This document shows, in pieces, positions 56,301-63,656 of a stretch of DNA of 64,000 nt. The notes under the pieces were generated by a model, which was not told the origin of the DNA, did not search any database, and saw only the letters and a list, made by a program, of their open reading frames with translations. Source of the stretch: Nocardioides sp. SLBN-35 (GTDB lineage: Bacteria; Actinomycetota; Actinomycetes; Propionibacteriales; Nocardioidaceae); contig NZ_VFNU01000001.1 of NCBI RefSeq assembly GCF_006715725.1, positions 3,472,001-3,536,000 on the forward strand. The letters run 5' to 3'. The translations under genes were made by a program, and so were the position numbers. Every line of letters begins with the position of its first letter. The first letter of the stretch is position 1.

Positions 56301-56799
56301 AGCGCGCGGCGCGGCGTGGGACGTAGTAGGTGCGCACCGCGGTGAACCGACCGCCCTGGTCGTTGACGAAGGTCATCGCGACCGCGCCCCAGGTGTCGGA
56401 GCCCTTGCCGCGCAGCAGCTTCTCCTCGGGCCGCCCGGTCTTCGGGTTGTCGACGACGTCGACGGCGCCGCGCAGGTAGGACAGCAGGTTGCGCTGGCCG
56501 GCGCTGCGGGCGCGGCCCGCGACGGCGTCGTTGGAGGCACCGTTGAACTTGGTGTCGGACGGCATCATCAGCGCCGTGTAGGCGTCGAGGATGGTGCTCT
56601 TGCCGACACCCGAGGCACCGGAGATCATCGTCGCGTCGCCACGCAGCGGGACCGTGGTCAGGCCGCCGAAGCCGCCCCAGTTGACCAGCTGCAGGAGCGC
56701 GGCGCGCCACTGGACGGTGTCGTCGGCGGGTGTCGCGACGACCTCCTTGTCGAAGAGGCCGTCGGTGCCCTCGACCTGCTCCATCTCGTCGACGGACAT
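53332..56799 (-). CDS. jetC: JetC/MksB-type SMC-like ATPase (Wadjet)
   Basis: An 1155-residue SMC/MukB-like ATPase. The head halves are at the ends: Walker A GASGVGKST near residues 58-66, the signature KSGGESQE near 1047 and Walker B PVFLDEGF near 1085; between them are two long coiled coils around a hinge-like segment. The TTVPLRGDATMISG start and DTKFNGASNDAVAGRAR loop are typical of the JetC/MksB branch. In Wadjet, JetABC loads on circular DNA and JetD cuts it. The gene overlaps jetB by ATGA. No jetD lies next to it; downstream is an unrelated gene on the opposite strand, 9 bp away. Confidence 0.9.
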   Translation of the reverse strand: MSVDEMEQVEGTDGLFDKEVVATPADDTVQWRAALLQLVNWGGFGGLTTVPLRGDATMISGASGVGKSTILDAYTALMMPSDTKFNGASNDAVAGRARSAGQRNLLSYLRGAVDVVDNPKTGRPEEKLLRGKGSDTWGAVAMTFVNDQGGRFTAVRTYYVPRRAARSGEVQMQLATHEGALSLETLEVAVPERFHANTLKKLFPGIRVHRTYAEFAAVLHARLGIGANGDGSKALRLLARIQAGNQVRSVDELYKDMVLERPTTYAAADRAIEHFDDLDASYTAMRTEEQKLELLEPITDLHERQVAATKRLAELDSYGVTLSGDTPLRLWLLRTHLRLIEAAVAGNRDSRQGTVEALTATRSAETTLAGDLEAAKEAHRAAGGGDLQALAAQAEHERVIRQERGNRLAELEERVYPLVGLTDADAPDLESALDSATAFAELQLLARKRLTAGEAEQATLRAERDRVRDALVPLKNEQAVLKRERASMENRNGRVPSYLHDLRAAVADASGLSVEELPFVAELIDLAPEEARWRTAIETVLGGTARMMLVPIGRLAEFSSAIDGLRLPGRLTFQGVELDLPETGPADPERVAGKLLFKDSPFSGWVQQHVEEPSRNAFCVESAADLDGPGFRVTAAGQTRNGDRGTHGRSDHRNIIGFSNEDAIAEIDAQLEELERRMEQVDAQLADLDRRGRLLEQQRKAYDAIAMVRFDDVDVAGSDRRIAELEQRRTDILTSDDQLKVLQAQIDELVHRLDDARQERFALEQKQRELNSGHSELVDSEDLVKDRLEAMEKGGAVELSEEQEAALAADFAAAAAPSDPEDLDRFADNSHRLGERLRTAVADAEAEMRRCDDDLALIFKHYKFQWDSPNLGATADSYADYARILDEIRGTGLAERRAEWRRRLTEWSGQDLVPLLGAMSSSVEEIEDRLEPINAILRRLEFGGASGDRLRIRLRRLAPAHVQVFLKDLRALSSGVSGELDEAALEKRFTDLSRFMQQLRKPAQSGDGPTVTTDRDRLLDVRRHVEISAERYDHLTGELRATYRTLGEKSGGESQELVAFIVGSALRFRLGDEMRSRPRFAPVFLDEGFVKADSEFAGRAVQAWKGLGFQLIIGVPLDKVTGLEPHMDELLAITKNTTTHQSWITPITNAEPAEG

Positions 56800-57521
56800 C
56801 AGGCGTCCTCCTCCTCGAACAGGTCGTCGTCCTGCGCCACGGCCTCCACGTCGGAGCCGTTGGCCCGCTGGAGCGCCTCGAGCAGCTCCTGCAGCAGCTC
56901 GAGCGGGAGCAGCGGCTCGACGGCCTCGCTGATCTCGTAGCGGTCCTCGGACGCGGACCCGATGAGCAGGCCCGCCTTGATGATGCTGGAGACGGCGTTG
57001 CGGGCCCGCTTCTCGTCGCCGGCCTCGTCGGTGGCGTGGCCGGGGCGGAAGCTGGCGACGTACTCGACGATGTCCTCGCGGTCGATGTAGACCCGGGCGT
57101 CGCCGCTGGCCAGACCGGCCCGCAGCCGGTCGCGCAGGTGGACGAGCACCAGGGTCTCCTCGCGCGACCACGCGGTGTCGTGGAGCAGGGTCGGGAACCG
57201 GCTGGCGGTCTCGGACGTGGCCTGCCGCTTCCAGGCGACCTCGCGAGTCGGGTCGACCTGGAGGTCGAGGAAGAGGTCGTTGAGCCGCGAGCGGATCACC
57301 CGCTCGTTCTCGACCAGCACCTGCCAGTCGCGCGGGTGGGTCCGGGCGCTGATGAACCGCTGCTTGAGCAGGGTGACCAGCGCGTGCCGCTGGGCGTACT
57401 CCAGTCCGCCCTCGTCGCCCTCGAACAGCGAGACCGAGGTCTCGTCGGCGACCTCGTCGAGGTCGTCGAAGTCGTTGGCCTGGTCGCTCTCAGCGGTCGG
57501 CTCGTCCAGCTCGACACTCAC
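56799..57521 (-). CDS. jetB: JetB/MksE-type subunit (DUF4194)
   Basis: A 240-residue DUF4194 protein, the kite-type partner of the SMC-like ATPase. After an acidic start (DEPTAESDQANDFDDLDEVAD), the winged-helix part shows YAQRHALVTLLKQRFISA, VIRSRLNDLFLDLQVD and ETLVLVHLRDRLRAG, all typical. GTG at 57521 overlaps the jetA stop (GTGA), and its stop overlaps jetC, so the three are made in fixed ratio. Confidence 0.87.
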   Translation of the reverse strand: MSVELDEPTAESDQANDFDDLDEVADETSVSLFEGDEGGLEYAQRHALVTLLKQRFISARTHPRDWQVLVENERVIRSRLNDLFLDLQVDPTREVAWKRQATSETASRFPTLLHDTAWSREETLVLVHLRDRLRAGLASGDARVYIDREDIVEYVASFRPGHATDEAGDEKRARNAVSSIIKAGLLIGSASEDRYEISEAVEPLLPLELLQELLEALQRANGSDVEAVAQDDDLFEEEDA

Positions 57522-59014
57522 CGGCGGGACTCCTCTCGGTTCTTCTCGAGGTCGGGGTCGGGAAGCGGGGTGCGGGGTACGGCGAAGGTGCGCCGCGACC
57601 CGTCGGGGCGGACGGCGGCGAACTCCTCCAGCGCGTCCTCGGTCGTCCACTCCCGGTCGGCGGCCAGGTGGAGCAGGCCGAAGATCTCGACCGGGCGGCG
57701 CAGCGAGGGCTCCAGCGCGTCGAACAGCTCGCCGAGCGAGCCGGCGGGCACCAGGTCGCCCAGCGCGTCGTCCAGCCGCTGGCGCAGCGAGCCGAGCTGG
57801 GGGCCGCCCTGGGCCATCAGCTCCTCGAGCGACAGGGTCGGCGCCTCGGCCGGGTCGGCCGCGGTGATCGGCTCGGGCAGCACGTCGTCGGCCGGGTCGT
57901 GGAAGCGCTCGCGCAGGTGGTCGACGTTGACCCGGCTCGGCAGCAAGGACACCTCGTGGGTGGCCCGCGGCCCGGTCGTCGACATCCAGGTCATCAGCTC
58001 GGACTCGACCTGGCGCAGCGTCTGCTCCAGCTCACGGTCGCGGGCCGCGTCGTGGGAGACGATGTACTCCTTGAGCGTCGCGGTCACCCGGCTGCGCTGG
58101 GCCAGCACCCGGTCGAGACCGTCGCGCACCAGCTTGACGGTCCCCCGCAGCTCGGCCCGGTCGGCCTCGCCGAGGATGCCCGGCGACAGCGGGTGCTCGA
58201 GCAGCGCGTTGAGGTCCTCGCGCAGCTGGGTCACCAGCCCGTCGTCGCGCAGCAGCGCGAACGCCCCCTCGAACGCCCGGCCCTCCTGGGTCGCGGTCAT
58301 CAGGGCGTCGGCGCGCGCGAGGTAGTCGTCGATCACCTCGCCCGCCGGACGGTCCTCGGCCCGGAAGGCCGCCAGGATCTCGGTCCGGATGGTCGCGAAC
58401 CGCTCCTCGACCCGCGCGAAGTCACTCGGCAGCGCGCTGATCAGCGACAGCAGCTCGGTGAACCCCTCGAGCATGTAGTCCTCGGTCGCGCTCACCATCT
58501 CGGCCCCGTCGACCAGCCGGTCGCGCTCCACCTTGAGTCGCGCGATCTCGTCGTTGAGCAGGGTCACCCGCGCGCTGCGGTCCGGGTTCGCCTCGGAGTT
58601 GAACCGTCGTACCGTGCTCAGGATGGTCGCGATCCGGTGCTCGCTCAGCGTGGCCCGGTCGCGCGCGAGGTTCTTGACCAGCTCCAGGGCCTGCTGCGCG
58701 TGGGACGTCAGTGAGTAGACCTCGTTGCCCTGCTCGTCGAGCGAGCGCACCAGCCACTGCCCCCGCATCCACCGCTGGCAGATGTCGCGCCCGCTGCCCG
58801 TCGGCAGGTCCGTGTCACCCGCGCCGCGGATCTCGGCGAGGTGCTCCTCGACCTGGGTGTGCAGCCGCGCGGTCGGGATCGGCTTGTTGTTGCGGCCGAA
58901 CGCGGCCCGGAAGATCGTGATCACGACCGGCGCCTGTCGCTGGTGGAGCAGGGTCAGCGTCGGCTGCCCGAAGGCGCCCTTGACGCGCGCCAGCTCGGCG
59001 GCGATGTCGCTCAA
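57518..59014 (-). CDS. jetA: JetA/MksF-type kleisin (DUF3375)
   Basis: A 498-residue DUF3375 protein, the kleisin-like subunit. The start is LTLLHQRQAPVVITIFRAAF, with RHxx-type ICQRWMRGQWLVRS, LTSHAQQALELVKNLARDR and a long helical middle; the C-terminal winged helix has IFGLLHLAADREWTTEDALEEFAAV. It begins with TTG at 59014, a rare start. It is first in jetA-jetB-jetC; the order and overlaps are those of Wadjet type I and MksFEB loci. Confidence 0.87.
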   Translation of the reverse strand: MSDIAAELARVKGAFGQPTLTLLHQRQAPVVITIFRAAFGRNNKPIPTARLHTQVEEHLAEIRGAGDTDLPTGSGRDICQRWMRGQWLVRSLDEQGNEVYSLTSHAQQALELVKNLARDRATLSEHRIATILSTVRRFNSEANPDRSARVTLLNDEIARLKVERDRLVDGAEMVSATEDYMLEGFTELLSLISALPSDFARVEERFATIRTEILAAFRAEDRPAGEVIDDYLARADALMTATQEGRAFEGAFALLRDDGLVTQLREDLNALLEHPLSPGILGEADRAELRGTVKLVRDGLDRVLAQRSRVTATLKEYIVSHDAARDRELEQTLRQVESELMTWMSTTGPRATHEVSLLPSRVNVDHLRERFHDPADDVLPEPITAADPAEAPTLSLEELMAQGGPQLGSLRQRLDDALGDLVPAGSLGELFDALEPSLRRPVEIFGLLHLAADREWTTEDALEEFAAVRPDGSRRTFAVPRTPLPDPDLEKNREESRR

Positions 59015-59179
59015 CCCTGTCCCCCGGTGTCCGTCGTCGTGGCGTGGCCTGCTAGATGCGAACGAAAAGCATCACACAGGGGTACGAGGCGCCCGAAAGC
59101 AGGCTCACCCTCGGGTGACGACCGGCTGGGCGGGTACCGCGCTGACGACGACGGTCCCCAGCCGATGAGGAGCAGGCCC

Positions 59180-59215
59180 ATGACCCTCGACTCCGTGCAG
59201 CACCACGAGGACTGA
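59180..59215 (+). CDS. possible 11-residue leader micro-ORF
   Basis: ATG...TGA encoding MTLDSVQHHED, with AGGAGC eight bases upstream, ends two bases before the metallopeptidase start codon. The position, RBS and spacing suggest translational coupling or a leader peptide; a short peptide substrate for the ATP-grasp/metallopeptidase pair is a more speculative reading. It may be chance. Confidence 0.35.
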   Translation: MTLDSVQHHED

Positions 59216-59217
59216 GC

Positions 59218-60390
59218 ATGTCGCCCGCGACCGCCGACCTCGCGCCGGCGCTGGACATCGACACCCGGCTCGCGGAGCTCGAGCGAGGCGTGAACCTGCT
59301 GCTCAACACGACGCCGGTCAACGCCGCCGAGGCGTGGGCTGACTTCGAGCACAGCGACTTCGCGACCGCTCCCACCCTTCGGCTCCGGCCGCTGGACTTC
59401 GCGCCGGACCTCGCGCTCCGTGACCTCTACGACGTCCGGGTCGAGGACGTGGCGGACCCCGCGCTGCACACGCTGTTCTGCGCGAAGCGCGACGAGATCG
59501 CGCGGCAGGTCACCGTGCTGGTGGACCGGGACACGTCGCGCGCCGTCTACGGCTCGCTGCAGCTGTACGGCGGAGTGTCGTCGCCGCTCGCGGCCGCCGC
59601 GAGCGAGCTGCTGGACGCCGTCCCGGCTCCGCCGCCGAGCACCCAGAGCGTCACCGCCGGCGTGTTCGCCGACGCGGCTCGCGCGGAGATCGACCGCTAC
59701 CGCTCGGTCCAGCCGGACTTCTCGGCGGACATCGAGGTGCGTGACGACGTCTCTGAGCTGATGGTGTCCTTCGGTCGGCTGCTCATCCCGGAGGCAGCCA
59801 CGTTCAGGGCCGACCGGGTCGAGCCGCTCGTCCACCACGAGGTGGGCACCCACGTCGTGACCTACCAGAACGGCGCACGCCAGCCGTTGACCCTGTTGAC
59901 GGTCGGCCTTCCCGGCTACGACGAGACCCAGGAGGGACTCGCCGTCCTCGCCGAGTACCTCACCGGAGGATTGGACCCGCGGCGACTGCGCGTCCTGGCG
60001 GCGAGGGTGCTCGCCGTCGGTCAGATGCTCGACGGAGCCGGGTTCCTGGAGATCTTCGAGAGCCTGCGCGCCGAGCACCAGCTGCCGCCGAGGACGGCGT
60101 GGTCCATCGCCGTCCGGGTCGTCGTCGGGGGCGGTTCGGTGAAGGACGCGATCTACCTGCGCGGCATCATGCACATCCTCGAGACCCTGGCCGAGGGAAC
60201 CGACCTCGAGCCGCTCTTCGTCGGCAAGCTCGCGCTGGACCACCTCCCGTTGGTCCAGGACCTCCTGGACCGCGGGGTGCTGACCGCGCCCTGGGTGCGG
60301 CCCCGATGGCTCGAGGTGCCCGGCGCTCAGGCGCGCCTCGAGCGCCTGCGCGCGGGGGTGTCGGTGACCGATCTGTACGAGGGAGGGTGA
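59218..60390 (+). CDS. DUF1704 metallopeptidase (QEGLA-motif / MATCAP-like)
   Basis: A 390-residue protein with the DUF1704 hallmarks: the HExxxH zinc motif at His207-Glu208-...-His212 (VHHEVGTHVVTYQNG) and the QEGLA motif at Gln238-Glu239 (ETQEGLAVLAEYL). Eukaryotic relatives (MATCAP) are tubulin carboxypeptidases that remove a C-terminal Tyr; bacterial members are uncharacterised and often named after flavohemoglobin expression. It is followed by an ATP-grasp ligase gene 4 bp later, a pairing that suggests opposing addition and removal of a residue on the same substrate. That idea is inference. Confidence 0.83.
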   Translation: MSPATADLAPALDIDTRLAELERGVNLLLNTTPVNAAEAWADFEHSDFATAPTLRLRPLDFAPDLALRDLYDVRVEDVADPALHTLFCAKRDEIARQVTVLVDRDTSRAVYGSLQLYGGVSSPLAAAASELLDAVPAPPPSTQSVTAGVFADAARAEIDRYRSVQPDFSADIEVRDDVSELMVSFGRLLIPEAATFRADRVEPLVHHEVGTHVVTYQNGARQPLTLLTVGLPGYDETQEGLAVLAEYLTGGLDPRRLRVLAARVLAVGQMLDGAGFLEIFESLRAEHQLPPRTAWSIAVRVVVGGGSVKDAIYLRGIMHILETLAEGTDLEPLFVGKLALDHLPLVQDLLDRGVLTAPWVRPRWLEVPGAQARLERLRAGVSVTDLYEGG

Positions 60391-60394
60391 TGAC

Positions 60395-61393
60395 GTGCGC
60401 CTGGCACTTCTCGTCAACGACGTCGCCACCGAGGTGGACGAGTACACGACGACCCGTCTCGCCCGAGCCGCGGCGCAGGGCGGGCACGAGGTCTGGTACG
60501 TCGGGGTCGGTGACCTCGAGCTCGGGCAGGACGACGGACGGCTCGTGGCACGCGCGCACCGCGCCGAGCTCAACGGCCAGGACACCCTCGAGACGTTCAT
60601 GGAGCGGATCAAGGACGGCGAGGTCCGACGAGTCGTGATGGACGACCTCGACGCATTGTTCCTGCGCAACGAGTCGATCGACGAGCTGCACGCGCGACCG
60701 TGGGCCAGCCCCCTGGGCGCCGTGTTCGGCCAGATGCTCAAGAACCGGGGCGTCACGGTGGTGAACGACCCGAGCTCGCTGGTCCGCGCAACCAGCAAGC
60801 TGTACCTCGAGGAGTTCCCGGAGAGCATCCGGCCGCGCTCGCTCGTGACCCGCGACCCGGAGGCGATCGAGCGCTTCGTCGGTCAGGTCGGGCACTCGGT
60901 CGTCAAGCCGCTGTACGGGTCCAAGGGCCGCAACGTGTTCATGGTCGGCGACAGGAGCGACACGAACCTGGCGCAGATGACCGAGGCCGTGCTCCAGGAC
61001 GGCTACGCACTGGTGCAGGAGTTCGTCGACGGCGGCGAGAACGGCGACGCGCGGATCTTCCTGCTCGACGGACAGATCCTCGAGCGGGACGGGACGCCGG
61101 CCGGGTTCCGGCGGGTGCCCAAGGACAACGAGACGCGCGCGAACATCAGCAAGGGTGGTCACCCCGTCGGCATGGAGGTCGGCGAGGTCGAACGCGGGAT
61201 CGTGCGGGCGATGAGCGAGAAGCTGGTGTCCGACGGCATGTTCTTCGTCGGCATCGACATCATCGGCGGCAAGGTGGTGGAGATCAACGCGGAGAGCCCC
61301 GGCGGGATGCAGAGCCTCGAGCGGCTCTACGGGGTCGACGTCGGCCCCACCGTCATCGACGCCCTCGCGGACCGCGCGGGCGCCGGGGGGTGA
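60395..61393 (+). CDS. ATP-grasp ligase, glutathione-synthase-like
   Basis: A 332-residue ATP-grasp enzyme with GTG start and GGGAGGG ahead of it. LALLVNDVATEVDEYTTTRLARAAAQ resembles the substrate-binding N-terminal domain of glutathione synthetase, and VVKPLYGSKGRNVFMV, ALVQEFV and FVGIDIIGGKVVEINAESPGG give the ATP- and Mg-binding motifs. Actinobacteria make mycothiol rather than glutathione, so true glutathione synthesis is unlikely; ligation of an amino acid to a peptide or small acid is more likely. It is paired with the DUF1704 metallopeptidase. Confidence 0.82.
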   Translation: MRLALLVNDVATEVDEYTTTRLARAAAQGGHEVWYVGVGDLELGQDDGRLVARAHRAELNGQDTLETFMERIKDGEVRRVVMDDLDALFLRNESIDELHARPWASPLGAVFGQMLKNRGVTVVNDPSSLVRATSKLYLEEFPESIRPRSLVTRDPEAIERFVGQVGHSVVKPLYGSKGRNVFMVGDRSDTNLAQMTEAVLQDGYALVQEFVDGGENGDARIFLLDGQILERDGTPAGFRRVPKDNETRANISKGGHPVGMEVGEVERGIVRAMSEKLVSDGMFFVGIDIIGGKVVEINAESPGGMQSLERLYGVDVGPTVIDALADRAGAGG

Positions 61394-61495
61394 TCGCCCG
61401 GGCGACGGCCGCCGCGTGCCACGAATGGTGGATGCCGGCCGTCCCGCAGCGGCGTACGGTCCGGAGAGGGACCGAACCGCTCCGAGGAGGTCGCA

Positions 61496-61795
61496 ATGAA
61501 GTACGTCATCTCGTGGCTGGCCAAGCCCAGCCTGGGCGAGGCCGAGATCGCCCGGTCTCTGCAGGTCTTCGGCAAGTGGACGCCGTCCGAGACCGTCACC
61601 TTCGAGCAGTTCGTGGGTCGCGCGGACGCCAGGGGCGGGTTCGCTGTCGTCACGACCGACGACGTCAATGCGGTCGTGCGCGACATGGCGACCTTCGGCA
61701 CCTGGTTCGACATGGAGGTCGTGCCCGTCGTCGAGATGGGCGACCTGGCGACCATCTCCGCCGAGGCGGTCGGCTTCATCGCGTCGGTCGGCTGA
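61496..61795 (+). CDS. DUF3303 small protein
   Basis: A 99-residue protein: KYVISWLAKPSLGEAEIARSL at the start and GGFAVVTTDDVNAVVRDMATFG with WFDMEVVPVVEMGDL at the end fit DUF3303, a ferredoxin-like-fold family of unknown role. The ATG at 61496 has a strong GAGGAGG six bases upstream. A small perfect hairpin (CGGTCC/GGACCG, 61457-61474) lies 21 bp before the start. It follows the ATP-grasp gene by 102 bp and may be independently expressed. Confidence 0.75.
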   Translation: MKYVISWLAKPSLGEAEIARSLQVFGKWTPSETVTFEQFVGRADARGGFAVVTTDDVNAVVRDMATFGTWFDMEVVPVVEMGDLATISAEAVGFIASVG

Positions 61796-61796
61796 G

Positions 61797-62207
61797 CCTG
61801 CCACGAGCCGGCTCCACCTGCCCCTCGCGCTCGCGACCGTGGTGTTCCTCGCCGTGCCCGCCTCGGCGCGCTCGTCGACCCGGACACCGGCGTGAGCACG
61901 GCGATCACGATCACCGGCGGCGAGCTGGCCCCCGGTACGCCGGACGGTCTCCAGCTCGAGGGGCACCGGCTCTTCGTGGTCGAGAACTTCGCGAGCACGA
62001 TCGTCGAGCTCGCCTGTCGGACGACCTCACCACCGGCACCCTGGCCGACGCCATCACGTCCGACCGGCTGCACGTGCCCACGACCATGGCGGTCAAGGGC
62101 GACACGATCGCAGCGTCAACGGCCGGTTCGACCTCGGACTACCGCCGCCGTTCGGGCCGGAGGCGCCGCCCGGGACGACGTTCGACGTCGCGCTGGTACG
62201 CCCCTAG
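61797..62207 (+). pseudogene. frameshifted secreted beta-propeller-like protein remnant
   Basis: Pieces of one protein appear in three frames: a signal-like RLHLPLALATVVFLAVPASA (from about 61809), STAITITGGELAPGTPDGLQ then LFVVENFASTIVEL (61892-62010), LSDDLTTGTLADAITSDRLH with VPTTMAVKGDTIA (62013-62111), and VNGRFDLGLPPPFGPEAPP then TTFDVALVRP ending at the TAG 62205. At least two or three frameshifts and an internal deletion have destroyed it. The parent resembles SMP-30/NHL-type secreted proteins common in Nocardioides. No intact gene is present between 61796 and 62304. Confidence 0.65.
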
Positions 62208-62304
62208 GAGGCGTGCCTCACAGGCGGACCCGGTGGCGAGTGCCCTCCACGCCACCGGGTACTGGCGGGGCGTCCCCGAGACCCGACCAGCGGAGGAGCT
62301 CCCC

Positions 62305-62634
62305 GTGATCCACCTCGCCCCGATCGGCACGATCAAGCACATCGCCGGCGCCGCCGCGAAGGCACCTGCAACCGTTGCCGGAACAGTCGTAGGGATGGCC
62401 CGGACGGCCGCCCGGCGGGTGCGCGGTGGGGACGCCGAGCGGACGCCGACCATCTCGCCCGACGAGCCCGTCAACGTGACCGAGGAGCTCGGCCTCGACC
62501 CGGCGCCCGTCGCGAAGCCCCGTCCCCGCAAGACGCCTGCCCCGCCGCCCGTCACGGGCATCGACGCGCAGGCCGACCCCGGCCATGTCGACGCCACTCC
62601 TGCCGACATCGCCGACGCGGTGAAGAAGGACTGA
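62305..62634 (+). CDS. small hypothetical protein
   Basis: A 109-residue protein with GTG start and a good GGAGGAG. IHLAPIGTIKHIAGAAAKAP is a small-residue amphipathic helix; the second half is acidic and Pro-rich (PDEPVNVTEELGLDPAPVAK, PRKTPAPPP) and probably disordered. No family is recognised and no membrane segment is clear. It ends 7 bp before the thiol-transferase gene and may be co-transcribed with it. Confidence 0.6.
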   Translation: MIHLAPIGTIKHIAGAAAKAPATVAGTVVGMARTAARRVRGGDAERTPTISPDEPVNVTEELGLDPAPVAKPRPRKTPAPPPVTGIDAQADPGHVDATPADIADAVKKD

Positions 62635-62641
62635 GCCGGGC

Positions 62642-63625
62642 GTGGCCTACGCGACGAAGGGCAAGGCCTTCGAACGGGACACGAGGTACGTCCCGGACCG
62701 CATCACCCGCGACGAGGGCCACAGCCAGGACCCCCACGTCGCCCGCCTCGACGTACCGACCTGGCCCGTCGAGCCTGGGCGCTACCGCCTGGTCGCCGCC
62801 CGAGCCTGCCCCTGGGCCAACCGCTCGATCATCGTGCGGATCCTGCTCGGCCTCGAGGACGTCGTCTCGCTCGGCCTGGCCGGACCGACCCACGACAAGC
62901 GCAGCTGGCGCTTCGACCTCGATCCCGGTGGCGTCGACCCGGTGCTGCGCTACGAGCGCCTCGAGCAGGCCTACCTGGCGCGGGACCCGTCGTACGACCG
63001 GGGCGTCACCGTCCCGGCAATGGTCGACGTACCGACGAGGTCGCTGGTGACCAACGACTTCCCGGCGATCACCCACGACCTCTTCTTCGAGTGGCGCGAC
63101 CACCACCGGCCCGACGCACCCGACCTGTGGCCCGAGGAGTGCCGCGAGGAGATGGACCAGGTCATGGAGCGGGTCTTCACCGAGGTCAACAACGGCGTGT
63201 ACCGGTGCGGCTTCGCCGGGACCCAGGAGGCGTACGACGCGGCGTACGACCGCCTCTGGACCGCGATGGACTGGCTGGAGGACCGGCTGACCGACCGGCG
63301 CTACCTGATGGGCGAGGCGATCACCGAGGCCGACGTGCGGCTGTTCACGACACTGGCGCGGTTCGACGCGGTCTACCACGGCCACTTCAAGTGCAACCGC
63401 AACAAGCTGAGCGAGATGCCGGTGCTGTGGGCCTACGCACGCGACCTGTTCCAGACGCCCGGCTTCGGCGAGACGATCGACTTCGACCAGATCAAGCAGC
63501 ACTACTACGTCGTGCACGAGGACATCAACCCGACCGGGATCGTGCCGAAGGGGCCGGACGAGGCTCCCTGGCGCGCCACGCACGGGCGGGAGAGGCTCGG
63601 ACGACCGGCGTCCCGATCCGCTTGA
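62642..63625 (+). CDS. glutathionyl-hydroquinone reductase-like S-transferase (probably mycothiol-linked)
   Basis: A 327-residue member of the Xi-class GST/YqjG family. The catalytic Cys56 sits in LVAARACPWANRSIIV, followed by LGLAGPTHDKRSWRF and, in the helical domain, NNGVYRCGFAGTQEAYDAAY and ADVRLFTTLARFDAVYHGHFKCN; all are hallmarks. YqjG removes glutathione from glutathionyl-hydroquinones. In an actinobacterium the thiol is more likely mycothiol. GTG start at 62642. It could protect against quinones from aromatic breakdown. Confidence 0.87.
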   Translation: MAYATKGKAFERDTRYVPDRITRDEGHSQDPHVARLDVPTWPVEPGRYRLVAARACPWANRSIIVRILLGLEDVVSLGLAGPTHDKRSWRFDLDPGGVDPVLRYERLEQAYLARDPSYDRGVTVPAMVDVPTRSLVTNDFPAITHDLFFEWRDHHRPDAPDLWPEECREEMDQVMERVFTEVNNGVYRCGFAGTQEAYDAAYDRLWTAMDWLEDRLTDRRYLMGEAITEADVRLFTTLARFDAVYHGHFKCNRNKLSEMPVLWAYARDLFQTPGFGETIDFDQIKQHYYVVHEDINPTGIVPKGPDEAPWRATHGRERLGRPASRSA

Positions 63626-63627
63626 TA

Positions 63628-63643
63628 TCGAACACCAGTTCGA
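63628..63643. promoter_or_regulatory. LexA (SOS) box
   Basis: TCGAAC-ACCA-GTTCGA is a perfect match to the actinobacterial LexA box TCGAAC-N4-GTTCGA. It lies 13 bp before the start of the DUF222 gene, placing that gene in the DNA-damage response. Confidence 0.85.
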
Positions 63644-63656
63644 CTACCATACTCGT

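Noticed and set aside
53380..56940. A very long plus-strand open frame opposite jetC (over 1,100 codons)
   Set aside because: Its translation is rich in Gly, Leu, Val, Glu and Arg without domains; it is the high-GC antisense shadow of jetC, whose ATPase motifs are intact.
53332..59014. A wider defence island around jetABC
   Set aside because: Neighbours are metabolic or hypothetical; no restriction, toxin-antitoxin, CRISPR or integrase genes are visible nearby.
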